Below are positions 53,347 through 64,000 of a stretch of DNA of 64,000 bases, piece by piece. Below the pieces are notes generated by a model. That model saw only the letters and a list, made by a program, of their open reading frames with translations. It searched no databases and had not been told where the DNA came from. The position numbers and the translations under genes are program-made. This stretch comes from Pyrenochaeta sp. MPI-SDFR-AT-0127 (taxonomy: Eukaryota > Ascomycota > Dothideomycetes > Pleosporales > Cucurbitariaceae), in NCBI GenBank assembly GCA_020747015.1, contig JAGTJM010000005.1:992001-1056000 (forward strand), read 5' to 3'. The stretch's first letter is position 1, and each line of letters begins with the position of its first letter.

Positions 53347-56300
53347 TTGAACTAAAAAAAGTAGAGCGTAGGGAATGCGAACTCCAGTGAACCATGAATA
53401 GTTCCCAATTATATGCTATCCCCATCAAGCAACATGTTTCAACTTCCCCGGCGCATAACAGCAATAACACGGCGAATTTAGTTTTGCGGGGAATACGATA
53501 TGAAAGGTCACAATTGTTCCACCCGTCTCGGAGTATTACCCTTCCGTTGGGCCTTCGCAGTTGCCATGTGAAGTTAGCGTGTTTCGAGCGTTATTGCTTA
53601 AGCCGACGTCCGTGTTAAACGACAGCTTTACCGATTCCCATGGCGCCTATTTAGTGGAAAAGCATAGAAATTGGCGCGTGTTGTTAAATGCACCTAACTT
53701 AAGGACCGTATCAAGTCGCAGATCATTCATTTGAGGACTAGTTGTTCAAACTACGTCGCCATTTCTGTATACGAGTCTGTGCGCAGGAATGATCATTTCG
53801 GTCTTTCTTAATTGTAGATCTTTACCTGACGAGAAGTTCATCCTCTAATGATACTTCGTTCCGGGCAAGCGCTCCGCGGGGCCCAGTAGGATTACCTCGT
53901 CAGAGTCTACACAATGAGACCGCGACTCGCAATGATTACAACAGAGGTGCCAGGATGGGCTCAAGACAAGATCTCTGAGAAATGATTGGTCTGTCAGATG
54001 AGACTTATGTGGTATCCTCTACCAATGTTCTCCGTGGTACTGTCAGCGAATCTCATTCTAAAAGTGGACTAAATCTGAAGACACATGAGTATGATTAGTA
54101 CTGAGATTCTGCAGTTCGCTTGCATGGCATGTTCGATTTATGCCCAGCTCCATCAATATTCCGTCTGGCTCGGCCGAATACAAGCCTGCACTGCCAATGT
54201 TTGACGACGGAACGTACTTTAAATAGGCGTATCTTCTGATTTCCATGGACAGAATCATATAATTATCAGAGTGTTTCTAGGGGAGGTCTTGGTACTGATT
54301 AACATTTTGGAGCCGCAGCGACTCGTTCATACTGGTGCGCATGGAAACTCTGCAGGCCAGAGACTTGTACAAATACAAAGCATGTGCAATGAGAAATATC
54401 CATCTCCAATGAAACTTCGAGAATTAGAATTAATGAATCTCTTGTCTTGGTCGCGTCTAAGCCGCACGGTGCACTCGGAAGGTTTCAAACATTAAGCCCG
54501 TCCAGCGATTTGCAATGCGCACTTTGTAAATCCGGTCTGGGATAGATTGCTTCTATTACTCCGGTGTTTGCAATCTTGCTGTCACGATCAGGCCGTTTAC
54601 TGTCTTTTGTTGATGCCCGGAGCGACTAAGAATGCTTTCCGGCTAAGCTATCCACTCAATATTTAGCGCCAATATTGTTCTTACAAGGCACAAGCCGCAG
54701 CTACGGTTGACGATAAAGCTCGTGTAGTTATTTCAGGGCTCAATCATGATTCGCCTCGTTTGTTCAGACTACCGAGAGCGTCTTGAAGCTGCTCAATTAC
54801 TAGGAAAGACCAAATGTGGTAATATCTTTAAACCGAGTGTTCGATATCTCTCATTTGAGCAAGAGTATATAACGCTGGATGGACAGGGAGCTCTTATAAA
54901 TTTCTGTCTGCAGCTGTTCCGTGTCGACGCGGGACGAAGACCTAGCTTTGTAGAAGCGCCGAGGTCGTGAATTCAGCAACTGGCCTAGAAGAAACAACTA
55001 CTTTGAAAGCTGTATGAAGGACATTATTTATCAGAACTAGTTTATAAAGGGATGATGCAATACAATTAAGTAGAGGAATTGATAGCTCACTTTGCTACTC
55101 ATCCGAGTTCACGTCCAAAATTACCATTAATCAACACTACGAGCGACCGTACCCTGGTTTGCTCTCAACGAAACCAGTCTTGCAACAATCAAATTGATTC
55201 GAGCTGGTGCTGATCCTCGTAGATGATTCACCTAAAGGGAGTTTTGCGCACCTCGTTTGAGTATATTGAAGAAGTTCTCTACAAGTCATAGGAAGTGGAA
55301 AAAAAGGGAATGTAAGACAAAGGAATCTGCCTTCGCAGATGAGATGTAATACTACTTTTCCTTGTTACTCTAAGAGATAAATGGCGATTTCATGTTCGCA
55401 AGAACGTTTTGAACTGCACACAGATTGAATACCAATGGAATTGCAATTCTCCCGCCAGGCTTAATAATTCTGCATGGGGGGAACACCTTAGTATTACAAA
55501 GAACGCCTACATACTTCAAAGAAGAGGACTGTGTCCACAATCTCACACGAGGCTGATTTGCTGCTCATTAGCGTACATAGGCGTTCACTAGTTGTAATGT
55601 AAAAGAAGCAATGTTCAGTACGATGTGGGCTAAACGTCAGTCATTTGTGCTTTGACCATGTGTCGCCGCTATCGTCGTGGCAGACGGGTACAACCGAGGC
55701 CCACCACTGGTTGTGTACTGGGCCGTCACACCTTTGATGATACGAAATGTGAGTCTAGCGCTGCACGTGTCCATGACTACCAGAGGACTTTGATGATCTC
55801 GTTGCGACGAGGGAACAGACTCGATGCGAAAGTACTTTCTCGTCTATGCATGCTGACGTGATCGAAATAGCGTTCTGCAGGGACTATCTGCGAGCTCGCC
55901 TGCCCTCGAAGCTTCATACAGCGGCATGAAACCCTTACCCTACCAAAGTACCGTGTCCGCTTAAACATTTATCCATCGTCTGTGCGGGACTGTGAGGCTG
56001 AGGAAAGTTGAGCCGGCCGCGAACTGGCCGAACGGTGCGGAAGGCTTATCCCAAGATAGCGGCAAGGACTTTACCAAATCTAGACCCATTTCCTCTGGTA
56101 GCTCCCGCGCTGGGTCGCGGCAATCAAACAACGGCAGAGAAGCTGGCCCCAAAACACAGTTCAGGCGCGATGAAAATGGCTCCGAGAATGTCAATGGGGT
56201 GGTCGGAGGCTTGTGGAGTCTGCTAAAATCGCAGCATGAAATATGACCGTACCGACTCCTTCGTCCCGCTGTGGTGCCCTTGGCCAATCGTCGAGCCGAA

Positions 56301-56701
56301 TGACGCACCACCAGCATCCTTGGAGAGGCGGCGCCTTCGAGCTTGCAGAATGACACCCCACTTTACCATTCGTTGCCTGAGAAAGGGTACTAGGAGTAGT
56401 GTATGCAGTCGTCATGGAGCTTAATAGGCACGCGGTCCGTCCATGACAGCTCTGATCTGTCATGCGCCTTGTCGCGACCAGAGTCTGTCCAGCGTTTCGC
56501 GATCCGCAGCAAGGATTTCGCTTTACTCAGCAACCATTGTGTCATCAGAGGGAAATAAGGAGGAGCTAGCGTGATACATCCGGGTGGAGACTAGAATGGG
56601 TCTAAGTTGGGTCAAATTCTAAACGAACGTCGTGTGTCTCGCGAAACATCATCTGGTACCGAGAAGACTTTGAGAAAGACTTTGATGGGAGCGAAGGAAC
56701 A
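53347..56701. other. Long gene-poor region
   Basis: 3.4 kb between GH43 and the DHA1 transporter. No intact gene. A possible ankyrin-repeat remnant lies at 55140-55226. Open frames 54746-54970, 55961-56356 and 55992-56246 show no domain. AT content varies; possibly old repeat DNA. Confidence 0.5.
55140..55226 (+). pseudogene. Possible ankyrin-repeat remnant
   Basis: One frame reads ATVPWFALNETSLATIKLIR then AGADPRR and stops, a pattern like one ankyrin unit (TPLxxAxxxxxxxxVxLLLxAGADP). Only one unit is visible and no start, so it would be a fragment of a lost gene. Confidence 0.3.
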
Positions 56702-59401
56702 ATGCGTGAATCAAAGAGATTGAGCATAGGCTCAATACAGGAAACATGTGAAGAGAATGGATCAAGCGGCTACGAGAAGAGACAAGAATCTGCAATGGAT
56801 ATTGATGAGGAGAAAGCAATCGGGCTAGATGGGACTGGGTATCCTGACGCACAGGAGGAAGAGGTGGAACCTTGTGCAAGAACGCGGAGCCGGCGCAGAC
56901 CTTCACATGATGACAGAAGTCTGAAGCTGGTCAGATCTCATCACTCAAGAGCAGGAGGTGACGGTTACACATGCTTTGACGCAGACCCGAGCGATCATCG
57001 GCCGAACAAGTCCAAGTCCGGTGTCGTGACCGAGGAGCCCTATCTCGTTTCTTGGGATGGCGACGCAGATCCATTAAACCCACGCAGCATGACCAAGCTC
57101 CGGCGCTGGGCAATCGTCCTCATTTGCGCCGCCAGTTCGCTCTGTGTGTATGTATTACGGATGCCTCACCGGCAAAGCAGACCGGTGCACAAGCTGACGT
57201 TTTGGGGGGGTTGAAAATAGGACATGCACTTCTTCGCTATATACGTCGACGTATGGACAGCTGGGCCCCGACTTCGGGTCATCACGCCTCGTATGCACGC
57301 TGGGGTTGTCGCTCTTTGTTGCCGGTTTGGGCACAGGGCCTATGATTCTCAGTCCCCTTTCTGAGGTGCGTACGCCCTTCCCGGAGTGTGTCAGACTAGT
57401 CCCTGCTCGGCAATTTTTTGCTCACGGCAGTGGCAGTTTTTCGGGAGAAGACCCATTTACATTTGCTCGTTCACGTTCTTCCTCATCTGGATGATTCCAT
57501 GTGCTGTTGCGCAGAAAATGCAGACCATGCTGGTGGCCCGATTTTTGGATGGCCTCGCAGGGTCAGCCTTCCTCAGTGTTGCGGGAGGCACTGTGGGAGA
57601 CATGTTTGGAAAACATGTCAGTTGCCGCTAGAATTGTTTTGATTACTTGATGTTGACACAAATAGGAGCTGTCGGCGCCCATGATGGTGTACACTGCGAG
57701 CCCCTTTGTTGGGCCGGAGATTGGACCGCTCATAGGAGGATTCATCGTTGAGAACACTACGTGGAGATGGTAAGTGCTTATCACAGGACCCACAAGCCTT
57801 GCATTGCACGACGGCTCCAGCGGATCTAATCATCTGGGCCGTACGGCCACTCCCTTTCTCCAGCCTTCGTATTCGCCCTACCCTGAATAATACAATGGCT
57901 CGCCACCGCAACAGGCGGTGTACTGACTTCAAATTAGGTGCTTCTATGTGCTCGTCATCTGGTCTGCTGTCCAGGTAAGGTCGTGACGTGCACCATGTGT
58001 ACCAAAGCTAACGCCAGCTTTCAGCTTTTCCTGATCGTCATGTTTGTGCCTGAAACGTATCACCCCGTTCTTCTCCGCAGAAAAGCGATTCAATTGCGAA
58101 AAGAAACGGGCAACCAAGAATGGATCGCGCCCATTGAGAAGCTGGACAGGTCGATCACCAAGACTGTTCTCTGGTCTTGTATTAGGCCGTTTCAACTACT
58201 TTTCTTCGAGCCAATGGTGCGTCTCTATGACCGGAGTGAAGAATCATTGGTGGACTGACTCTTGTGTCACAGTGCCTGAATCTCTGCATCTTGTCTGCAA
58301 TTCTTTTGGGCATCCTATATCTGTTCTTTGGCGCATTTCCGCTTGTTTGTAAGTGGCGCCCAAGTACGAAGTGCAAGTGAGACATGCACTGACGTTGCCT
58401 TTACAATCCTAGTCCAGAACAATCATGGTTTCAGCGTTTCTCAAACTGGCCTTGCATTCTTGGGCCTCTTTGTTGGCATGATCACGGGTATCTGTACCGA
58501 TCCGATCTGGAGAAGGATATACGGTAGGCTCGTGCGGCAACGTGAGGAGCAAGGGGGAGAACCCGGTGGCTCGGAGCCCGAGTATCGACTCCCATCCACG
58601 ATACTTGGCGCCTGGGTCGTTCCCCTTTCACTTTTTGGTAAGCTGGTGCTAGTCATTGATATGAGGAATAATTTCTAATAGAGTATGCAGGGTTTGGGTG
58701 GACCACATATTCATCTGTAAGTCTATGATGTTGTTGAATTGAAAGCAGCCTCCGCGGCTAACATCCTGGTCTTTGCAGGTTCACTGGATAGGTACGGCAG
58801 CATCCTGCATACCGTAAAATCGCAATAACAACTAACCATGTCACTGCAGTTCCAATAATCTTCTCCGGCATCTTTGGCGTTGGGTTCGTAGATTCCCCCC
58901 TTTTTTAGACGCTGCAGGTGTAATGGATGGGCCGATCGCTGACCGCTATCTGTGACGTAGGGTGATCTGGGTGTACTCTGGAGTATTCACGTTTCTTGTT
59001 GAGGCCGTAAGTCCAAGTACCGACATCGGACCAGGCTCGTGGAATTCATTTGATAACCTCGCCGAACAGTACCCTGTATATGCTGCGTCGGCACTCGCGG
59101 CCAACAGCTTCGCGCGGTCGTACTTTGCTGGGGCATTCCCACTGTTTGGTGTCCAGATGTACAACAGTAGGTCTTCAAGACGGTGGGTCATGATGAAAGA
59201 GCGGTCACTGATTTGGACAAGATCTCGGTTACCAGTGGGCAACGACTGTACTTGCATTTCTGGCACTGGCTATGGCGCCGTAAGAGCATTCCCGGGGGAG
59301 TGGTTACAGGAGTCACTAACGCATGCTATCACAGATTTCCCATTTTGTTCTTTCGATATGGCAAGCGGCTCAGGGGCAACAGTCGATATGCATCAGCATA
59401 G
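56702..59401 (+). CDS. DHA1-type MFS transporter, 15 exons
   Basis: Drug:H+ antiporter-1 type MFS transporter at the plasma membrane. Although broken in every single frame, it joins exactly over 14 introns: exons 56702-57147, 57221-57365, 57437-57616, 57666-57769, 57938-57974, 58025-58216, 58273-58348, 58413-58637, 58691-58716, 58779-58791, 58850-58883, 58961-59006, 59070-59166, 59222-59279 and 59335-59401; 581 residues. The first about 140 residues are charged and disordered. PLSEFFGRRP is motif A and PFVGPEIGPLIGG is motif C of antiporters; AGSAFLSVAGGTVGDMF lies between. The end FFRYGKRLRGNSRYASA is typical. Exon 10 has only 13 bases; intron 5 of 168 bp is the longest. The pattern resembles polyamine/azole exporters (TPO/FLU families); substrate unknown. 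No disabling change is needed. Confidence 0.87.
57770..57937 (+). other. DHA1 gene intron 4 (168 bp)
   Basis: GTAAGT donor, AATTAG acceptor; about three times the usual intron length here. Confidence 0.75.
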
Positions 59402-61191
59402 GCGGGCATGGGATGGACGCAAAGGCATGTGGCGTGCTTGAGTGGAAGGCGCCTAAGAATAGAGGAAGTGACACAGCATTGGCATGCCATCATGTTTATT
59501 GAATCAAGGATTTTGCTCCCACACGTGAGACCACATGAAGCACGCTGGCGGGGCCTTTGTGCGACTTGAAGGCAGCGCCACGAGGGCGGCCACGCCAGCT
59601 CGAGGGACGATGGATACAAAGTGACAGAGTTGGGGAGAGGACCGTTTTTGGCAAGCGAGGTGCGCCCTCGCGCAGGGGAACGTGGCGGTAAGCCAGAGAC
59701 ACGGTTGACGAAACAGTCGAGGGCACACAAGAGCTCGCGAAGAGTAGACGAGCGACATGAGTGAGATGGGAGTGGTGATAGCCGGTAGCACAGGGGCGCC
59801 CAAAGGCTGACGGTGGAGCCACTGAGGGACGGGCGCCAAGGCCAGCGATGACATTGTGCATGCATGGCCCTGTAGCCGAGCGAGGCACACATGTAGAATG
59901 GCGGCTGCTTGCTTTTGGAGGGGTTTTATTTTATGCGCTGCGTGGTCCAAGGCAGCATGTGTGTAGGTGGGAATCACGAGACAAACTAGGCATCGGTTTT
60001 CCCATGGGCAGTTCGCTCTGCGCTGACGACTCAGAGGCCTGCCTTAGTCCAGGGCGTCGACAGCTGTCAGACAGGCCTCATCGGTAGCTCCAAGCTCGTC
60101 ATGGCCGACGAGCGGGCTGCCAGAATGCAGACTACTCAGTATCCGCGTCGTGTGAGTGGCAGGCTGCGGGCAACTTGGATCGCTTGCGACCAGGTCAAGC
60201 GACAGGCGGCGCACCGGCCGACAGGGACCGAGGTAGCGGGCGTGGGTCGCACCTTCCACAGCAAACCTCGACGGCCAATTGCGGGGAATTCACGCAGTTG
60301 CGCGCAATTCGTCCCTAGACCGGGCCCCAGCCTACTCCACCACCACCACACCCACCACCACAGACACACACGACCAGCAGCCCAACCGTCGCTAGCACTC
60401 CCACCTCACCCACCATCAATTGCGCATCCCACTCTCCCCTGTCGCTCCTGCCTCGAGCCTGCCTCGAGCCTGCCTCGAGTCTGCTTCGAGCCTGCCCAGC
60501 CAAGCCCAGCGCACTTTCTTTCCTCGCTCCCTCCCCGCTGCCGCCGCTTCCCCGGAGCGCGTCCGCACCTGCCAGCGCTGCCTGGCCGTAAATAAACACA
60601 GCCTTCCAAGCGCTGTCCCACCACGCCCGACCTGCTGCGTCGCTCTTTCCCTTACTCCCACAATCGACGCCCCACCCCGTCACGGCCTTTGAGCTGTCCG
60701 CGGACTCGGCACCCCCGGCGACCTCGCACAGAATCCTCCCCCCCAGCTCGAGTCCAAGCAAGCATGGGCAGCGCTGGTCGGTAGCATCTCGCTATCAAAC
60801 ATGATTCTGTGTGCTCCTGGAATGCCCCCCCAATTGCATGGACCCCGGCCCTGTATCACAACAGCTTTGTCCCATACCTGTCCGCCGGATTGAGTACCCA
60901 TTCACTGTCTCTGCTCCCCCTCGTTAGCGCCTCCGCCATAGGAGCTGTCAGAGTGCCACGGCAGCGCCCGTTCGACCAGCCAGCGCACGCGTGATCGCAC
61001 TCCAAAACACACAGCTGGAACGCCGCCTCCCGTGCTCTCGCGAGACATTGGCCGCGCCGTTGTGCTGGGAACACCCCACGAGTACCATTGACGGCTGCTC
61101 GCAGCACTAGCCCTGCTTCCTCAGCCCCGCCCGCTGTCCACAGCAGCAGTCTGTGCTTGGCCGATAGTCTGCGCATCGCAGAGGGGATATT
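59402..61191. other. Intergenic region, leader of acuK-type gene
   Basis: 1.8 kb, GC-rich from 60100 on. Open frames on both strands are a result of the GC bias, with no domain. Holds an 11-bp tandem repeat at 60447-60496 and CCACCACCAC-rich DNA at 60336-60365. Much of 60.5-61.19 kb may be a long 5' leader. Confidence 0.5.
60447..60496. repeat. 11-bp tandem repeat, 4.5 copies
   Basis: Unit CCTGCCTCGAG, three exact copies, one with two C-to-T changes, then a half copy. Confidence 0.88.
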
Positions 61192-63408
61192 ATGTCTTCC
61201 CCCGAGGATGCATCTCCCTCGCCCGAGTATAGTGGAGATCTGGACGACGACATGGCTGCCGAGCAAGCAAACGACCGCCAGAGCGATGGCTCGCCCTCAC
61301 AGAAGACGGCCAACGGCAAGCAGGACTCCAATTCCAAAGACCCCCTGAGGCCGCGAAGGAAGAAGGCACGCAGGGCTTGTTTTGCCTGCCAAAGGGCCCA
61401 TCTGACTTGTGGTAAGTAGCACTCACATAGCTGACTGTTCTCATCTTGGACACCATGAGCCAGCGTAAAGCAAAGGATGCTACTAACAAACCATCAGGCG
61501 ACGAGAGACCATGCAATCGCTGCATCAAGCGTGGCCTCCAAGACCATTGCATGGACGGCGTTCGCAAGAAAGCCAAGTACCTCCATGATGCGCCAGATGG
61601 CGCCCTCATGCCCGGTGTGGGTGGACACTACCCGTACATGAACGGTAATCGTCCCACACCTATTCCCACCCAGGATACACAGACGACTCCTGTTGCTCAA
61701 GGAAACCTCTACACCCAGGCTTCGCCAACCACTTTCTATGCGCCCAATCCCATGTCAGGCACCCTTCCAGTGAGTCAAGACGGCCGAACATTTACTACCC
61801 AGCAATCCCCAATATCGCCGTCGTTTAGCCAGGCGCATCATGGCTCGGTCTCAAATGCACCGAGCAGCATGGCCCAGGGTCAACCTGGACAGATGCCGCA
61901 ATTTGGCCCGCTTTTCGACCCCAGCGACCCTGCATTGTTCAACTTCGACATTTCGAGCCTGAATTTTGGCAACCACTATGGCGCTCTTGAATTTGGAATG
62001 CTTGGACACATGTCGTCTGGCGCTGCTGAGCAGCCGCACGACAGCGGTTTGATGAATCCTATGAACCAAGCTGCGAGCATGTACAGTCAGCAAATGCCAG
62101 TGAGCTACGCGGACCAAAACAACTCTGCTGCGGCAATGTCCTTTGGCCCGAATGGGCTTCCTACGGGCGAATGGCAAGATCCGCAGTCCCGGCAAGGTAG
62201 CATGCAGGTCCAAACACCCAACAACACCCCAGCCACTGTATATATGGACCATGGCAGCCATAGAAACGACAGCCTCAATGGCCCTCATGCATTTGCGATC
62301 GGCCAAGGACCGGCCAGTCATTCGACTGCGAGTCCAGCATCAACAGACGCATCTGCATTTGAAAACGATAATCCGCTAGCTTCGGCTGCATTTTTTGCCC
62401 ACCCAAACCGCGCGCATGCTCAGCGGTCGCCCGTAGTGAACCGGTCGCAACAAGAGAATAGGCCCCCCACCACAGCGCTGCAACCGATACATTCAAATGG
62501 CATCCGCAAACGCCAGCGAGACACCAAGAGTATATATCAAGGCATCACGAAGCCATATGACTATGTTAAGGGCTATCATAGGCTGTACCAATTGATTAAT
62601 AAAAAGTACTCGCGGCCGTGGGTCGCCAAAGCGCAGGAGTACCTCCAAAATTATCGGCCGGTGCTGCTACAAGTTCGTGAAGAGCTAAACACGGACGACT
62701 TGATCCACCAAGAGATGGGTCTGCAACGCAATCTCATGACTCTCCAGGAACACTTTGCTGAAGTAGGCACACCCTTTTTGATTTGCCGTCGCTCAGGAGA
62801 GGTTATTGGGATCAACAAGGAGTTCACCATACTCACTGGGTGGAAGCGCGAGGTCCTGCTTGGCAACGAACCAAATGCCAATGTCAACCTAGGCGCAAAC
62901 CGCGATGCAAACGAAAGTGAAATATCGACTCAGAATACAACACCCAACCTAAGTGCCCAGGAATCTGACACGGGCACCCTCAACGTAAACATTATCGAGC
63001 TCATGGATGCCAAGTCGGCTCTCGAGTTCCTGCAGCACTTCTCTGAACTCTGCTACCAGGATCCACGTGGCTATGCTTCCCAGCGTGTCAACATGCTGCG
63101 CTACCAGACCAAAGCCGACCTCGACCGTATCCAGGAGATGAAGGCAAATGCAGCCGCTGATGTCAAGCCTGACCCCCTGGTGAAGATGGAAGGTGGGTCT
63201 GTGCATCAGGGCGAGAGTGCAATGCAGAGGTTGGGGGCGAAGAATGGAATGGTGGACTGTATGATTTGGTGGCATATCAAGAGAGACATTTTTGATATGC
63301 CTGTATTGGTTTGTATGAGTGTAAGTCGTATTCCACCCCGCGATCACATGCGATGACGACTAATGAATGTCACAGGTCATGCCGGTACTCGACAAGGGAT
63401 TACAATAA
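61192..63408 (+). CDS. acuK: Zn2Cys6 activator of gluconeogenesis (AcuK/ERT1 type)
   Basis: Transcription factor that turns on gluconeogenesis genes for growth on non-sugar carbon. Exons 61192-61411, 61498-63320 and 63376-63408; introns 86 and 55 bp; 691 residues. The binuclear zinc cluster has six Cys at 63, 66, 73, 79, 82 and 91 (CFACQRAHLTC then GDERPCNRCIKRGLQDHC), split by intron 1. The following KKAKYLHDAPDGALMPG is a strong family mark. A long Gln/Pro/Ser-rich middle leads to a helical region (KPYDYVKGYHRLYQLINKKY) and a PAS domain (about 485-545) with FLICRRSGEVIGINKEF. The last exon adds VMPVLDKGLQ, the expected family end, which a single-frame reading misses. AcuK versus ERT1/AcuM paralogue cannot be fully separated by eye. 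Confidence 0.92.
61412..61497 (+). other. acuK intron 1
   Basis: GTAAGT donor, GCTACTAAC branch, ATCAG acceptor; phase 1, within the zinc cluster. Confidence 0.92.
63321..63375 (+). other. acuK intron 2
   Basis: GTAAGT donor, GACTAATG branch, CACAG acceptor; leads to a 33-base last exon. Confidence 0.88.
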
Positions 63409-64000
63409 TTCAGGTCAACCTCGGCTTGTACACTTGCCTACAGCATTGAAGATGTTTGTATTCCGATATGTTCTCGTTATAAAAAACAAATGCATCGTGT
63501 ATGGTGGGGATACTCACGCAACATGTGACGACGATCGCAATATGGCGGCAGTAAAAGTGGTTTTGAATTGGCTTGTTCACATCCCTTCTTGACAGTGTAC
63601 CTTTTTGCACAACAGACGTTTTGACGTTTGTATTTATGTGCTGGAGGCAACTACTGTTAGAGACGTTTTCTTTTCACTTCACATAACGTGATTCACGGGA
63701 AGAACACGAAGCGGCCTCATCGCCGGATGGAGAGTATAGGGTAATGCTTAATGGGATCTCCAGCATTGAGCAGCTGGTGCGGCGATTGGGTGTTCAGGGC
63801 GTATACATGGCGTAACCATTGCGAGTCTTTGAACTTTGGGAATACCAACTTTGTTGTCAAGATATTCGAACAATCATCTGTATTTCAGTTGGCGCTATGC
63901 ATCCGTGACGCCGTCTATCATCTATTCATTGGTCTCTGATCTTCCTTCGTTTGCCTCTTTTCCCCTATACTAATTACTCCATTTGACACATGCCCACGCC
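63409..64000. other. Intergenic region at window end
   Basis: 3' flank of the acuK-type gene and beyond. The frame 63751-63939 has no domain. Nothing else seen. Confidence 0.5.

Noticed and set aside
56702..59401. Reading the DHA1 transporter as a broken pseudogene
   Set aside because: All apparent breaks fall at GT..AG introns with exact phase; no disabling change is required.
59329..59977. Overlapping minus-strand frames of 130-187 codons downstream of the DHA1 gene
   Set aside because: No domain, several overlapping frames at once, and partly antisense to the transporter's last exons; they reflect stop-poor GC-rich DNA.
60136..60761. Minus-strand Gly/Trp-rich frames and the plus-strand 164-codon frame
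   Set aside because: Low-complexity translations of CCACCACCAC and CCTGCCTCGAG repeats; no start context or domain.
1..64000. tRNA, rRNA genes, CRISPR arrays, biosynthetic gene cluster or intact transposon
   Set aside because: No tRNA B-box with matching arms, no spaced identical repeats, no PKS/NRPS/terpene core enzyme and no transposase or reverse transcriptase motif was seen.

Overview
This window looks like a chromosome segment of a filamentous ascomycete (Pezizomycotina; class not determined, Dothideomycetes would fit but is only a guess). The grounds are short spliceosomal introns (mostly 45-90 bp, GT..AG, often with a CTAAC-like branch site), a full eukaryotic housekeeping set, an acuK/ERT1-type gluconeogenesis regulator, secreted carbohydrate-active enzymes and AT-rich, transition-mutated intergenic DNA resembling RIP. 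I rebuilt 23 multi- or single-exon protein genes by joining reading frames at splice sites; every joined model below keeps an exact reading frame.

Layout. 1-15 kb: a 5'-truncated MFS transporter, an unrecognised nuclear-looking protein, a secreted carboxylesterase, a large BTB protein divergent from the mitochondrial heme A synthase COX15, and a sugar porter. 15.2-23.8 kb is an accessory-looking, AT-rich stretch: a ubiquitin C-terminal hydrolase homologue that lacks the catalytic His, a short-chain dehydrogenase, a five-exon histidine phosphatase, a decayed duplicate of the dehydrogenase 3' end that brackets that phosphatase, and a secreted CHRD protein. 23.8-28 kb: an amino acid permease and a large single-pass surface protein. 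29-36.2 kb is a dense housekeeping block: SFT1 SNARE, ArfGAP, a CCDC16/ZNF830-like splicing protein and the PHD/TFIIS/SPOC protein BYE1.

36.2-39.2 kb has no gene I can support but holds degenerate local repeats. 39.2-42.2 kb is a GH16 glucanase with a very long repetitive Ser- and Tyr/Pro-rich stalk and a likely GPI signal. After a gene-poor gap come two uncharacterised Cys/His proteins (44.7-47.9 kb), then the divergent pair PRE9 (proteasome alpha3) and URN1 (WW/FF splicing factor), and a secreted GH43 enzyme. 53.3-56.7 kb is gene-poor with at most a relic. 56.7-59.4 kb is an intact DHA1-type MFS transporter split into 15 exons, and 61.2-63.4 kb is the acuK/ERT1-type regulator.

I see no gene cluster forming a single pathway. 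Functional links are local: bidirectional promoters (BTB/COX15, CCDC16-like/BYE1, PRE9/URN1) and a loose carbon-use theme (sugar porter, GH16, GH43, gluconeogenesis regulator). The most unusual observations are the probable pseudo-deubiquitinase and the duplication bracketing the phosphatase gene.
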